A DNA stretch of 64,000 bases, from assembly GCF_002250705.1 (NCBI RefSeq), contig NZ_NMVP01000008.1, positions 21,253 through 85,252 of the forward strand, read 5' to 3'. The stretch comes from Enemella evansiae (GTDB lineage Bacteria; Actinomycetota; Actinomycetes; Propionibacteriales; Propionibacteriaceae). This document shows, in pieces, positions 53,274-62,820 of this stretch. Numbering within the stretch: position 1 is the first letter of the stretch; every line of letters starts with the position of its first letter. Under the pieces are notes generated by a model. The model worked only from the letters and a program-made list of their open reading frames with translations. It ran no database searches and was not told where the DNA came from. Position numbers and translations under genes: made by a program.

Positions 53274-54601
53274 ACCAGCACCGCCCAGAGCGCGATCGGG
53301 GCGAAGATCACCACCAGGGCGGCGTATCCCAGCAGCTGGCGGTAGAGCTTCTGCCGCAGCGCGGTGTCGGCGGAGGCGATGATCAGGGCGCCGTTGGTGG
53401 AGAACGGGCTGACATCGACCACGGTCGCCGATACCGACAGCGCGGAGATCATCCCCATGCTGCTCACCCCGCCGGTGGCCAGCAGCGGTGCGGCCAGCGG
53501 GACCAGGGCGGTGAGCAGTGCGGTCGAGGAGGCGAACGCGGAGGTGATGGCCATCACCGCGCACAGCAGCAGCGCGACCAGCGCCGGGCTGCCCACGCTC
53601 AGCGCCGCATTCGACAGCTGACCGATGATCCCCTCGGACTCCAGCAGCGCGATGTAGGTCATCATCCCGGCCACCAGCAGCACCGTCGACCAGCTGATGT
53701 CGGCGATGCAGGCGCGCTGGTTGGAGAGGTCGAAGCCACCCAGCAGGGCGCCGGCGGCCAGCGCGACGAAACCGATCGGGGCGTTCAGCGCCACCACCGA
53801 GACGACCATCACCGCCAGCACCAGCAGCGTGAACTTCTGGATCCGGTTGGCCCGCGGCGCGACCGCGGGGGCGTCGTCGGTGTGGGCGTTGCCGGAGTCG
53901 GCCGGGCCCTCCAGGGTGGCCACCGAACCGGCGCGGGACGACCCGCCCGTGGTGGCGGTCGCCGGGGTGCGGGTGGAGACCTGCTCGACCACCCGCCGGC
54001 GGCGTACCAGCAGATCGACCAGCACGACGATCATCGAGATCACCAGGTTCGCGACGAACGAGGCGGCGAACAGGAAGAGCGCGCTGAACTGCAGGCCCTG
54101 TTTGACGGCCAGGTTGCCGACCAGCACCCCCGACACCGACAGCGGTGAGAAGCCGCCGGCGTGTGCACCGTTGATGATCAGTACGCCCATCACCAGCGGG
54201 TTGATCCCGGCCCGGCGGGCCGCCGGCATCGCGGCCGGAGCCAGCAGGGCGACCGCGGCGGGGGAGAAGGTGCCGATCGAGGTGAGCCCGGCGGCGGTGA
54301 GGAAGAACGCCCAGGGCAGCAGCGCCGTCCGGTGCCCGAACCAGCTCAGCAGCCGGGCGACGATCACCTCGACCGTGCCGTTGCGTCTGGCCACCGCGAA
54401 GAAGTAGGTGACCCCGACGATGGTCAGCACGATGCTTGCCGGGAAGTGTTCCAGGATCTGTTTCTCGGACTGTTGCAGCACCAGGGTGCCGACGCCGAAG
54501 GCGCCGATGAAGCCGAGGATGCCGATGTTGATCTCGAAGATCGTCGCGATCACGAAGATCGCCACCAGCACCGCGAGCGCGATGATCACAGCAGACGTCA
54601 T
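53270..54601 (-). CDS. MatC/SLC13-type carboxylate transporter
   Basis: A 443-aa membrane protein with about eleven helices in two similar halves, joined by a hydrophilic loop near residues 210-250. The N-terminal INIGILGFIGAFGVGTLVL resembles MatC (malonate/dicarboxylate carrier). Halves carry GTFSPAAVALLAPAAMP and TSAFASSTALLTALVPLAAPLL, as expected for ion-transporter-superfamily permeases. The PrpF-type isomerase 42 bp upstream suggests it imports a di- or tricarboxylate that needs isomerisation. Confidence 0.8.
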   Translation of the reverse strand: MTSAVIIALAVLVAIFVIATIFEINIGILGFIGAFGVGTLVLQQSEKQILEHFPASIVLTIVGVTYFFAVARRNGTVEVIVARLLSWFGHRTALLPWAFFLTAAGLTSIGTFSPAAVALLAPAAMPAARRAGINPLVMGVLIINGAHAGGFSPLSVSGVLVGNLAVKQGLQFSALFLFAASFVANLVISMIVVLVDLLVRRRRVVEQVSTRTPATATTGGSSRAGSVATLEGPADSGNAHTDDAPAVAPRANRIQKFTLLVLAVMVVSVVALNAPIGFVALAAGALLGGFDLSNQRACIADISWSTVLLVAGMMTYIALLESEGIIGQLSNAALSVGSPALVALLLCAVMAITSAFASSTALLTALVPLAAPLLATGGVSSMGMISALSVSATVVDVSPFSTNGALIIASADTALRQKLYRQLLGYAALVVIFAPIALWAVLV

Positions 54602-54643
54602 TGTCTTCTCCTAAAGCTCTGCTTCGAAATCTACGTGAGTCGG

Positions 54644-55735
54644 TCAGGCCGCGAGTACGCCGTCACGGAGCGGGATCTTCGCTTCGGCGAGCACCCGGGC
54701 GGCCCGGTCGAGGGTCACCTCGAGGTGCCCGTCCAGCCGGCTGAGCCGGCAGCTCAGCACCCCGGAGAGGGTGCCGATCCGCAGCGGGGCGTCGGTCTCC
54801 GGGTCGAGCCAGGTGTCGAGGATCGAGCCGGGGGTGCGGGCCAGGAAGGCGAGTGCGACCGCGGAGGTGAGGCCGATCGAGGGGTGCGGTGCGGTCATCG
54901 ACAGCATCCGCACCGAGAGGTCGTAGTCACCCGGGCCGAGTTCCTCGCCGAGCAGCGTGCGGTAGGCCACCGGCGGCCCGGCCAGCCCGATCTTGGGCAC
55001 CGAATCGCGGATCGGGTCCCCCTCGCGGGCCAGCCCCATCGCCAGCGCGGCCCGGCGGCGCAGCTGCCGCAGGGTCGGTACCGCGGCGGTGAGCTCGGCG
55101 ACCCCGGCGGCGGCCGGCAGTCCGAGTGCCGCGGCGGGGACCAGGGCGACCGGGGCGCCCGCGTCGATCAGGCTGGCCGGGACGCCGGCCAGTTCGGTGC
55201 GCGCCGACCCGGTGGGCAGCAGCGCCCCGGTGGTGCCGCCCTGCGGGTCGACGAAGCTCAGCCGCACGTCGATGCCGGTGCCGCGCACGCCGGGCACGAT
55301 CGCCCGCCCGGTGGTGAAGTCGGCGTCGGCCTGGCCGACCTCGGCGTGGAACATGGTGCCGGTGTTGACGTTGCGGATCGTCATCGTGCTAGCCCCACCG
55401 GTCGTGGTGACCAGTCCGTGGGCCAGCGCCCAGAGCGCGACGCCGCTGGCGCAGTTGCCGCAGTTGCTCTGCCACTCGACGGTGCCGGTACCGACGCCGA
55501 CCTGGGCGAAGAGGTAGTCCAGCTGACCCTCGACGGTCGCGCTCGGCCCGACGATCGCCGCCTTGGAGGTCACCGGCGTACCACCGCCGACACCGTCCAG
55601 CTGGGCCGGGTCGCGGCCGCCGAACATCTCCACCAGCAGGCGTCCCAGCACGTCCCGGTCGGACGGCAGTTCCCGGGCGTCCAGCACCCAGCACTTGCTG
55701 GTGCCACCGCGCATCAGGGTCGCGTTCACGAACAT
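54644..55735 (-). CDS. PrpF-family isomerase (aconitate/oxalomesaconate type)
   Basis: A 363-aa member of the PrpF family of the diaminopimelate epimerase fold. The start MFVNATLMRGGTSKCWVL, the first active-site cysteine region QSNCGNCASGVALWAL, and PHPSIGLTSAVALAFLA near the end are diagnostic. Members shift double bonds or isomerise 2-methylaconitate, 4-oxalomesaconate or trans-aconitate. The carrier downstream and the divergent LysR regulator make a small uptake-and-catabolism unit. The exact acid cannot be told. Confidence 0.85.
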   Translation of the reverse strand: MFVNATLMRGGTSKCWVLDARELPSDRDVLGRLLVEMFGGRDPAQLDGVGGGTPVTSKAAIVGPSATVEGQLDYLFAQVGVGTGTVEWQSNCGNCASGVALWALAHGLVTTTGGASTMTIRNVNTGTMFHAEVGQADADFTTGRAIVPGVRGTGIDVRLSFVDPQGGTTGALLPTGSARTELAGVPASLIDAGAPVALVPAAALGLPAAAGVAELTAAVPTLRQLRRRAALAMGLAREGDPIRDSVPKIGLAGPPVAYRTLLGEELGPGDYDLSVRMLSMTAPHPSIGLTSAVALAFLARTPGSILDTWLDPETDAPLRIGTLSGVLSCRLSRLDGHLEVTLDRAARVLAEAKIPLRDGVLAA

Positions 55736-55862
55736 CTCTGGTCTCCTCGGTTCTCCGGTCAGGCGGGGTACGCCGTGGCCTCATCAAGAACGGTAGGAAG
55801 ATCCCGGGTTGAGCACAATTTAAGTTTGCTTCGATTGGCTTTAGGATGAGTGAAGGCGTGGC

Positions 55863-55887
55863 TTCGACTCGCTGCGCTCGCTCAGCC
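55863..55887 (+). repeat. dispersed REP-like sequence in the LysR leader
   Basis: A stretch around TTCGACTCGCTGCGCTCGCT and the following CAGCCGACGTGG resembles 21093-21122 next to the right HNH-element repeat (CGTCGCTCGCTCAG ... CAGCCAACGTGG). It lies between the PrpF gene and the LysR start. Only two related copies are in the window. Confidence 0.4.
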
Positions 55888-55908
55888 GACGTGGAAGGGG
55901 AGCATCGG

Positions 55909-56811
55909 ATGGACGTGGTCTCGCTGTTGCTGTTGCTGGACATCGCCGAGACCGGTTCGATCACCGCGGGTGCGGAGCGGTCGGCGATCACCGTCTCGGC
56001 GGCCTCCCAGCGGGTCTCCCGGCTGGAGCGCCAGGCGGGGCAGCCATTGCTGGTCCGGTTGCCGCGTGGGGTGAAGCTGACCGAAGCCGGTGAGCTGCTG
56101 GTGGCCCGGGCCGCGGCGGTACGCCGGGAGCTGCGGGAGGCGGATGCCGAGCTGGCCGCGCTGCGCTCGCTGGAGACCGGCACGGTCCGGCTCGGTTCCT
56201 TCCCGACCGCCAGCGCCTCGCTGCTGTCCGATGCGCTGGTCACGCTGCGCCGGGAGCGCCCGGGGATCACCGTGCAGGTGCGCTCCGCGCTGCGTACCGA
56301 ACTGCTCAGCATGCTGCGCTCGGGTGAGCTCGATCTGGCCCTGATGTGGAGCTACGAATGGACCGACGCGGCCGACTGGGTGGTGCCGGTGCGTCGGCTG
56401 ATGACCGACAACACGGTGCTGCTGGTCCCGGACAGCTGGCACCGCAGCCGGTTCCGGCTGGCCGAACTGGCCGATCAGCACTGGATCGTCCGCGGTGATG
56501 ACCACCCGTCGGTGGAGGCCCTGCTGCGCAGCTGCCAGCGGGCCGGGTTCACCCCCGAGATCGCCTATCGGGCGCACGACTACCAGGAGGTGGCGGCGAT
56601 GGTGGCCGCCGGGATCGGGATCGCGATGACGCCCAGTCTGGCGGTGGAGCGGGTCGCCCATGACCTGCGTACCCTGCCGCTGCCGGCCGCCGATCAGGTC
56701 CCGGCCCGCAGCATCGAGCTGCTGGCGCCGAGCCGGCGGGAACTGGCACCGGCCGCGGCCCTGCTGGCCGAGCATCTGGCGCGCGCCGCCGATGCACGCC
56801 ACCAGCGCTGA
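55909..56811 (+). CDS. LysR-family transcriptional regulator
   Basis: A 300-aa regulator starting at ATG 55909, with GAAGGGGA upstream. A frame open from 55846 reads through the REP-like sequence and is not preferred. The N-terminal HTH is LLLLLDIAETGSITAGAERSAITVSAASQRVSRLERQAG. The effector-binding domain begins near residue 90 (VRLGSFPTASASLLSDALVTL). It is divergent from the PrpF-MatC pair and is the probable regulator, with the carried acid as inducer. Confidence 0.88.
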   Translation: MDVVSLLLLLDIAETGSITAGAERSAITVSAASQRVSRLERQAGQPLLVRLPRGVKLTEAGELLVARAAAVRRELREADAELAALRSLETGTVRLGSFPTASASLLSDALVTLRRERPGITVQVRSALRTELLSMLRSGELDLALMWSYEWTDAADWVVPVRRLMTDNTVLLVPDSWHRSRFRLAELADQHWIVRGDDHPSVEALLRSCQRAGFTPEIAYRAHDYQEVAAMVAAGIGIAMTPSLAVERVAHDLRTLPLPAADQVPARSIELLAPSRRELAPAAALLAEHLARAADARHQR

Positions 56812-56823
56812 CGGTGAGTCGGT

Positions 56824-57579
56824 TCAGCAGCGATAACTGGTGACGATCTTCGCCGCCGCTGGTGCCTCGGCCTGCGGGGCGGGCACCCGTTCGAAGGCGC
56901 TCGGTGTCCGGAATTGCTGCCAGCGTTCAAAAGGAGCGACGATCAGCCCGACCGGGCCGACGATGTTCTCCTCCGGCACGAAGGCATCCTCACCGGGCGG
57001 CCCGCCGGAGGCCGCCGGGTCCTGGAGATGGCAGCGGGAGTCGGCGGAGGCGTTGCGGTGGTCACCGAGCACGAACACCCGCCCGCGCGGCACGACCACC
57101 TCGAAGGGCTGCTCGGAGGGCAGCACCCGACCGTTGTTGTCGCTGTAGAGGTAGTCCTCCTCGAGCGGCTGGTCGTTGACACTCACCCGGCCCTGGGCGT
57201 CGCAGCACTTCACCTTGTCCCCGGGCGTACCGATCACCCGCTTGGTCAGGAAGTCGTCGCTGGAGTTGGGCAGTACGCCGATGAACTCCAGTCCGCGACC
57301 GAGCAGGTCGGTGCGCTGGGACCGCTGACCGGGCACCCATTCGCCGGGGTCGCGGAAGACGATCACATCACCGCGCTTGAAACCGGTGAGCTTCTGGGCG
57401 ACCACCTTGTCGTTCACCTGCATGGTGTTCTCCATCGACCCCGAGGGGATGGTGAACGGTTCGAACACGAATGCCCGCAGCAGTGCCGAGACCAGCATCG
57501 CGCCGATCAGCACGATGGCGATCTCCTTGATCACCGTCAGCAGCCGGCGCGCCGGCGACCGGTATTGCTCCTCCGTCAC
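56824..57579 (-). CDS. lepB: signal peptidase I
   Basis: A 251-aa membrane serine protease that removes Sec/Tat signal peptides. One N-terminal helix (residues 15-35) precedes box B with the catalytic serine (FTIPSGSMENTMQVNDKV), box D with the catalytic lysine (FLTKRVIGTPGD) and box E (VFVLGDHRNASADSR). A cysteine pair in KCCDAQG is unusual for the extracytoplasmic domain. It is a single transmembrane actinobacterial type and lies 12 bp downstream of a small membrane-protein gene. Confidence 0.93.
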   Translation of the reverse strand: MTEEQYRSPARRLLTVIKEIAIVLIGAMLVSALLRAFVFEPFTIPSGSMENTMQVNDKVVAQKLTGFKRGDVIVFRDPGEWVPGQRSQRTDLLGRGLEFIGVLPNSSDDFLTKRVIGTPGDKVKCCDAQGRVSVNDQPLEEDYLYSDNNGRVLPSEQPFEVVVPRGRVFVLGDHRNASADSRCHLQDPAASGGPPGEDAFVPEENIVGPVGLIVAPFERWQQFRTPSAFERVPAPQAEAPAAAKIVTSYRC

Positions 57580-57591
57580 CGATGTGACCGA

Positions 57592-58026
57592 TCAGCCCTC
57601 GTGGTGATGGGTCGACTCGTTCAGCGCACCCTCCGGGCTGGCGGCGTAGGGCTTGCGGTAGGCGAGCGTGGCCAGCGCGACCGCGGCGACCAGGAACGCC
57701 ACGCCGATGGCGATGTGCACGGTCCGCATGCCCATCTCGCCGAGGCCGAACTGCAGCACCGCGAGCACCGCGACGGTCAGCGCGTGCATCATCATCCCGG
57801 TGTTGCCACCGCGGCGGGACCAGAGCCCGGCCGCGACACCGGCGACCACCGCGGCGGCCATCGTCAGGTAGGCGATCCCGGAGTGGGCCGAGAGGATCCC
57901 GCGGGTGCCCATCACCATCGCCAGGCCCAGGCCGGCCTGGGCCAGCGCGCCGAGCGCGGTCACGGCCGCGGAGATCCGCAGCACGGTCAGGGAGGCGGGA
58001 TTCGGTCGGTCGTCTGCAGCGCTCAC
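57592..58026 (-). CDS. hypothetical four-helix membrane protein
   Basis: A 144-aa protein from GTG 58026 with four predicted helices (near residues 12-35, 42-62, 72-90 and 95-115) and a C-terminal histidine-containing tail, STHHHEG. No family is recognised with confidence; the arrangement recalls small DUF-type membrane proteins. It is divergent from clpC and upstream of lepB on the same strand. Confidence 0.65.
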   Translation of the reverse strand: MSAADDRPNPASLTVLRISAAVTALGALAQAGLGLAMVMGTRGILSAHSGIAYLTMAAAVVAGVAAGLWSRRGGNTGMMMHALTVAVLAVLQFGLGEMGMRTVHIAIGVAFLVAAVALATLAYRKPYAASPEGALNESTHHHEG

Positions 58027-58186
58027 GTGGGCCAGCGTACCGGCCCCGGCTGTGCGGCCCGCGGAGGCCGGATCGGCGCGGTTTCGCTGCGGGCGAACGG
58101 GGCGAAAAGACCGGAATACCGCGGCCCGCGCACCGGTTGTTGAGTCTGTTGGGCTCAACCCTCGGTCATCAGGTTCGTGAAACACC

Positions 58187-58214
58187 TTGGTGCGAAGCGG
58201 GTAATGACTAGAGT
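58187..58214 (+). promoter_or_regulatory. probable clpC promoter
   Basis: TTGGTG at 58187-58192 and TAGAGT at 58209-58214 are 16 bp apart, leaving a leader of about 50 nt before ATG 58270, with GAGGAG upstream of the start. The 243-bp gap 58027-58269 holds no other feature I can support; no convincing HspR or ClgR box was found. Confidence 0.4.
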
Positions 58215-58269
58215 TGAGGAACAGGTGCGGGGCACAGCCTCCCCTGACACACAAGCCGAGGAGTACTAA

Positions 58270-60825
58270 ATGTTCGAGCGGTTCACCGACCGGGCGCGAC
58301 GGGTGGTCGTTCTGGCCCAGGACGAGGCCCGGATGCTCAACCACAACTACATCGGCACCGAGCACATCCTGCTGGGCCTGATCCACGAGGGCGAGGGTGT
58401 TGCCGCCAAGGCCCTGGAGTCGCTGGGGATCTCGCTGGAGGCCGTGCGCGAGAAGGTCGAGGAGATCATCGGCCACGGTCAGCAGTCGCCGACCGGCCAC
58501 ATCCCGTTCACCCCGCGGGCCAAGAAGGTGCTGGAGCTCTCGCTGCGCGAGGCGCTGCAGCTCAACCATTCCTACATCGGCACCGAGCACATCCTGCTCG
58601 GCCTGATCCGCGAGGGCGAGGGCGTCGCCGCGCAGGTGCTGGTCAAGCTCGGCGCCGACCTGAACCGGGTCCGCAACCAGGTGCTGCAGCTGCTGTCCGG
58701 CTTCCAGGGCAACAAGGGCGGCGGCGAGCCGGCGGGTGTCGGTGCCACCGCCGAGACCGGTCAGGGCGGCCCGGCCAGTTCCACCGTGCTGGACCAGTTC
58801 GGTCGCAACCTGACCCAGGCCGCGCGGGAGAACAAGCTCGACCCGGTGATCGGCCGGGAGCCGGAGATCGAGCGCGTGATGACCGTGCTGTCCCGGCGTA
58901 CCAAGAACAACCCGGTGCTGATCGGCGAACCGGGCGTCGGCAAGACCGCCGTCGTCGAGGGGCTGTCCCAGGCCGTCGTCCGTGGCGATGTCCCCGAAAC
59001 CCTGCGGGACAAGCAGATCTACACCCTGGACCTGGGTGCGCTGGTCGCCGGTTCGCGGTACCGCGGTGACTTCGAGGAGCGCCTGAAGAAGGTGCTCAAG
59101 GAGATCAAGACCCGCGGCGACATCATCTTGTTCATCGACGAGATCCACACCCTGGTGGGTGCGGGTGCCGCCGAGGGCGCGATCGATGCCGCCAGCATCC
59201 TGAAGCCGATGCTGGCCCGCGGCGAGCTGCAGACCATCGGCGCCACCACCCTCGATGAGTACCGCAAGCACATCGAGAAGGACGCCGCGCTGGAGCGCCG
59301 CTTCCAGCCGATCCAGGTCAGCGAGCCGTCGATCGCGCACACCATCGACATCCTGCGCGGGCTCCGCGACCGCTACGAGGCGCACCACCGGATCACCATC
59401 ATCGACGACGCGCTGACCGCGGCGGCCCAGCTGGCCGACCGCTACATCCAGGACCGCTTCCTGCCGGACAAGGCGATCGACCTGATCGACGAGGCCGGTG
59501 CCCGGTTGCGGATCCGCCGGATGACCGCTCCGCCGGACCTGCGCGAGTTCGACGAGAAGATTGCCGCCGTCCGGCTGGAGAAGGAAGCCGCGATCGACGC
59601 CCAGGACTTCGAGCGGGCCGCCGGTCTGCGCGATGACGAGAAGAAGCTGCTCGGCCAGCGCGCGGAGAAGGAGGAGCAGTGGAAGAAGGGCGACGACTCC
59701 ACCGTCGCCGAGGTCGATGAGGAGACCATTGCCGAGGTGCTCAGCTCGGCCACCGGCATCCCGGTGTTCAAGCTGACCGAGGAAGAGTCCAGCCGGCTGC
59801 TCAAGATGGAGGAGGAGATCGGCAAGCGCTACATCGGCCAGGACGACGCCGTGCGGGCGCTGTCCCGCTCGATCCGGCGCACCCGGGCCGGGCTGAAGGA
59901 CCCGAAGCGGCCCAGCGGCTCGTTCATCTTCGCCGGCCCCTCCGGTGTCGGCAAGACCGAGCTGACCAAGGCGCTCACCGAGTTCCTGTTCGGCGACGAG
60001 GATGCGCTGATCACCCTCGACATGTCGGAGTACAGCGAGAAGCACACCGCCTCGCGGATGTTCGGCTCGCCCCCCGGCTACGTCGGTTACGAGGAGGGCG
60101 GCCAGCTGACCGAGAAGGTGCGGCGCAAGCCGTTCTCGGTGATCCTCTTCGACGAGATCGAGAAGGCGCACCCGGACATCTTCAACTCGCTGCTGCAGAT
60201 CCTCGACGAGGGTCGACTGACCGACGCGCAGGGCCGCGTGGTGGACTTCAAGAACACCGTCATCGTGATGACCACCAACCTCGGCACCCGCGACATCAAC
60301 AAGTCGGTGAACCTCGGCTTCTCCCAGGCCGGTGACACCGAGGGCAGCTACGAGAAGATGAAGGCCAAGGTCGCCGATGAGCTGAAGACCCACTTCCGTC
60401 CCGAGTTCTTGAACCGGGTCGACGAGATCGTGGTCTTCCACCAGCTCACCCAGGCCGACATCGAGCGCATCGTCGACCTGATGGTGGCCCAGATCGAGGA
60501 GCGGCTGACCGATCGGGACATGGGCATCGAGCTCACCCAGGAGGCCAAGCAGCTGGTCGCCAAGCGGGGTTACGATCCGGTGCTCGGCGCCCGTCCGCTG
60601 CGGCGTGCGCTGCAGCGCGACATCGAGGACGTGCTCGCCGAGAAGATCCTCTTCGGCGAGGTGAACTCGGGCGAGATCGTGCTGGTGGACGTCAACTCCG
60701 GTGACGACTCGGAGGAGAACCCGTTCACCTTCACCGGCTCGAAGAAGGGCTCCGCACCGAACAAGGTGCCGGCCGAGTTCGCCACCGGTGACGGTGGCGG
60801 CGAGGGCGAGTCCTCGGCCAGCTGA
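58270..60825 (+). CDS. clpC: ATP-dependent Clp protease ATP-binding subunit ClpC
   Basis: An 851-aa HSP100 unfoldase that feeds proteins to ClpP. Two Clp-N repeats (residues 1-145) carry [12 protein letters not shown] twice. NBD1 has Walker A GEPGVGKT near 219 and Walker [19 protein letters not shown]/middle domain lies near 420-460 ([21 protein letters not shown]). NBD2 has [20 protein letters not shown] near 555. The C-terminus is Gly/Glu-rich. It is the lsr2 neighbour in other actinobacteria, here displaced by 16 kb. Confidence 0.97.
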   Translation: MFERFTDRARRVVVLAQDEARMLNHNYIGTEHILLGLIHEGEGVAAKALESLGISLEAVREKVEEIIGHGQQSPTGHIPFTPRAKKVLELSLREALQLNHSYIGTEHILLGLIREGEGVAAQVLVKLGADLNRVRNQVLQLLSGFQGNKGGGEPAGVGATAETGQGGPASSTVLDQFGRNLTQAARENKLDPVIGREPEIERVMTVLSRRTKNNPVLIGEPGVGKTAVVEGLSQAVVRGDVPETLRDKQIYTLDLGALVAGSRYRGDFEERLKKVLKEIKTRGDIILFIDEIHTLVGAGAAEGAIDAASILKPMLARGELQTIGATTLDEYRKHIEKDAALERRFQPIQVSEPSIAHTIDILRGLRDRYEAHHRITIIDDALTAAAQLADRYIQDRFLPDKAIDLIDEAGARLRIRRMTAPPDLREFDEKIAAVRLEKEAAIDAQDFERAAGLRDDEKKLLGQRAEKEEQWKKGDDSTVAEVDEETIAEVLSSATGIPVFKLTEEESSRLLKMEEEIGKRYIGQDDAVRALSRSIRRTRAGLKDPKRPSGSFIFAGPSGVGKTELTKALTEFLFGDEDALITLDMSEYSEKHTASRMFGSPPGYVGYEEGGQLTEKVRRKPFSVILFDEIEKAHPDIFNSLLQILDEGRLTDAQGRVVDFKNTVIVMTTNLGTRDINKSVNLGFSQAGDTEGSYEKMKAKVADELKTHFRPEFLNRVDEIVVFHQLTQADIERIVDLMVAQIEERLTDRDMGIELTQEAKQLVAKRGYDPVLGARPLRRALQRDIEDVLAEKILFGEVNSGEIVLVDVNSGDDSEENPFTFTGSKKGSAPNKVPAEFATGDGGGEGESSAS

Positions 60826-60850
60826 TCGGTGACCGATCCGGTACGCCGAG

Positions 60851-60887
60851 CGCCCCCGTCTCCTGCGTGGAGACGGGGGCGTTCTGC
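60851..60887 (+). terminator. clpC terminator hairpin
   Basis: CGCCCCCGTCTC at 60851-60862 pairs perfectly with 60870-60881 around CTGCGTG, followed by TTCTGCG, a weak T tract. Confidence 0.7.
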
Positions 60888-60913
60888 GTTGCCCGCCCGG
60901 CTAGGGTGATTCG

Positions 60914-61384
60914 GTGAGTGTGACCGCCCCGCAGACCTTCCAGTCGCCCGCCCGGCGGCTGCTCGGTCGGCTGCTCGCGCTGGTCGCGATCGGCCTTGGC
61001 GTGGTCGCCCTGGTGCTGTCGGCGCAGAACCTCTACTTCCACTCCACCACCCAGGCCGTGGCCGGTGAGGTGGTCGCGGTGCAGCCGGTGATCGGCGCCG
61101 ACGGGCGCCCGCAGCCGGGGAACTGGCAGATCACCGTCGAGTTCGCCGACAGCAACGGCCAGTACCGCCGCTTCGACCAGACCTGGAGCGGCACCGAGGC
61201 ACCCCAGAAGGGTGATCAGGAGCGGGTCTGGTTCTCCACCGCCCGCCCGGCCGATGCCCGGGTCGCCGACTGGATGCAGCTGTGGTGGCAGGCGGTGCTG
61301 TTCGCCGCCGGTGCGCTGATCGCCGGCATCGCAGCCGAGGAGCTGGGCCGGCGCCGGCCGCGCCGCGGCAGGGGGCTCGGGTGA
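60914..61384 (+). CDS. DUF3592-like membrane protein
   Basis: A 156-aa protein. Helices lie at about residues 18-38 and 120-140 with an extracytoplasmic beta-rich middle (VAGEVVAVQPVIGADGRPQP, then QITVEFADSNGQYRRFDQTWSG, then VWFSTARPADARV), the usual DUF3592 pattern. Function unknown. TAGGGT lies 6 nt before the GTG start, another leaderless-like arrangement. The stop overlaps the next start. Confidence 0.72.
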   Translation: MSVTAPQTFQSPARRLLGRLLALVAIGLGVVALVLSAQNLYFHSTTQAVAGEVVAVQPVIGADGRPQPGNWQITVEFADSNGQYRRFDQTWSGTEAPQKGDQERVWFSTARPADARVADWMQLWWQAVLFAAGALIAGIAAEELGRRRPRRGRGLG

Positions 61385-62253
61385 TGAACCCGGTCGCCTC
61401 CGGATCGCGGCCCGCGATCCCGCCCTGGTTGCTGGTGCTCGGCTCGATCGCCTCGGTCCAGGTCGGAGCCGCGATCGCCAAGGGCCTCTTCGGCACGGTC
61501 AGCCCGAGCACCATGGTGTGGTTGCGGCTGGCCACCTCGACGCTGGTGCTGCTGATCATCGCCCGGCCGCGGCTGCGGGGGCGTACCGGTCGGGAATGGC
61601 TGGTGGTGATCGGCTTCGGCACCGTGCTCGGGTTGATGAACTGGGCGATCTACCAGAGTTTCGCGCGGATCCCGCTCGGGCTGGCGGTGACCATCGAGTT
61701 CCTGGGGCCGCTGTCGGTGGCGCTGTTCGGATCGCGGCGGGTCAAGGATCTGATCTGGGTCGGGTTGGCCGCGGTCGGGGTGGTGCTGCTCGGCCTCGGC
61801 CCGGCCGAACTGGACTGGATCGGGGTCGGCCTGGCGGCACTCGCCGGCGCCGCCTGGGCCGGTTACATCCTGCTCGCCGCGCGGACCGGGCAGAGCTGGC
61901 AGGGGGTGAGCGGGCTGGCGGTGGCCAGCACGGTCGCGGTCACCCTGGCCACCATCCCGATGCTGATCGACGGCGGCGTCGCCGATCTCGGCAATGCCCA
62001 TGTGTGGCTGCTCGGCGCCGCTGTCGGGCTGCTCAGTTCGGTGGTGCCGTACAGCCTCGAGCTGCACGCGCTGCGCACCATGCCGGCGCGTACCTTCGGG
62101 ATCCTGATGAGCCTGGAACCGGCCGCCGCCGCACTGGCAGCGCTGGTGCTGCTCTCGGAAAGGCTTGGCTGGTTGGAATGGCTGGCGATCGGGTGTGTGG
62201 TGATCGCCTCGGTCGGCGCCACCCGATCCCGCGGTCCACGCACCGTGGACTGA
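61384..62253 (+). CDS. EamA/RhtA-type metabolite exporter
   Basis: A 289-aa ten-helix drug/metabolite transporter with two EamA halves. The N-terminal LGSIASVQVGAAIAKGLFGTVSP and the central YQSFARIPLGLAVTIEFLGPLSVAL are close to RhtA (threonine/homoserine exporter) proteins, and the second half ends RTFGILMSLEPAAAALAALVLLSE. The ATG at 61384 overlaps the upstream stop; GTG 61381 is an alternative. Substrate is inferred from the subfamily only. Confidence 0.85.
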   Translation: MNPVASGSRPAIPPWLLVLGSIASVQVGAAIAKGLFGTVSPSTMVWLRLATSTLVLLIIARPRLRGRTGREWLVVIGFGTVLGLMNWAIYQSFARIPLGLAVTIEFLGPLSVALFGSRRVKDLIWVGLAAVGVVLLGLGPAELDWIGVGLAALAGAAWAGYILLAARTGQSWQGVSGLAVASTVAVTLATIPMLIDGGVADLGNAHVWLLGAAVGLLSSVVPYSLELHALRTMPARTFGILMSLEPAAAALAALVLLSERLGWLEWLAIGCVVIASVGATRSRGPRTVD

Positions 62254-62278
62254 TCGGGGTCGGTCGGATCGCCGGGCC

Positions 62279-62284
62279 TAGATT
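62279..62284 (+). promoter_or_regulatory. -10 box (TAGATT) of a probable leaderless transcript
   Basis: TAGATT, exactly 7 nt, then GTG 62292. Confidence 0.5.
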
Positions 62285-62291
62285 GGCCGCC

Positions 62292-62819
62292 GTGAGCGAG
62301 CTGACGATCCGGGACGCGGTTGCCGCCGATGCCGAGGCGGTCGCCGAGATCTATGCGCCCTACACGCTGGAGACCGCGATCACCTTCGAGGACCAGCCCT
62401 GCCCGCCGGTGGAGATGGCGCAGCGGATCGCCGCCGCCCAGCAGCGGCACGCCTTCCTGGTCGCCGAACGGGACGGTGCGATCCTCGGCTACGCCTACGC
62501 CGGGGTCTACCGCGGTCGGTACGCCTGGCAGTGGTGCACCGAGGTGAGCGTCTATCTGCGCCAGGGGGTACGCCGCACCGGCGCGGGCCGCGCGCTGTAC
62601 CAGGCATTGCTGGAGCGGCTGACCGAACGCGGTTACGTCGTGGCGATCGCCTCGATCACCCTGCCCAACGACGCCAGCCTCGGCCTGCACCGCGCCTTCG
62701 GTTTCACCGACATCGGCGTCACCGAGATGGCCGGCTGGAAGTTCGGCCGCTGGCACGACGTGCTCTTCTGCCAGCTGCGGCTCGTCGAGGGGTACGCCGA
62801 ACCCGCAGCCCTGCGCTGA
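62292..62819 (+). CDS. GNAT N-acetyltransferase, phosphinothricin acetyltransferase-like
   Basis: A 175-aa GNAT protein. It begins LTIRDAVAADAEAVAEIYAPYTLETAITFEDQPC, and the acetyl-CoA loop is LRQGVRRTGAGRALYQALL, followed by NDASLGLHRAFGFTDIGVTEMAGWKFGRWHDV. These features match the Pat/Bar/methionine sulfoximine acetyltransferase group, which acetylates phosphinothricin or related amino acids. Such genes are common housekeeping paralogues, so the substrate is uncertain. It converges with mutY by 1 bp. Confidence 0.86.
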   Translation: MSELTIRDAVAADAEAVAEIYAPYTLETAITFEDQPCPPVEMAQRIAAAQQRHAFLVAERDGAILGYAYAGVYRGRYAWQWCTEVSVYLRQGVRRTGAGRALYQALLERLTERGYVVAIASITLPNDASLGLHRAFGFTDIGVTEMAGWKFGRWHDVLFCQLRLVEGYAEPAALR

Positions 62820-62820
62820 G

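Noticed and set aside
58027..58269. HspR or ClgR operator before clpC
   Set aside because: Some half-site resemblance (GTTCGT ... GCGAAG), but spacing and arms do not fit either consensus.
57592..60441. A 949-codon minus-strand frame covering clpC
   Set aside because: Only its last 145 codons (from 58026) look like a protein; the rest is the mirror of clpC.
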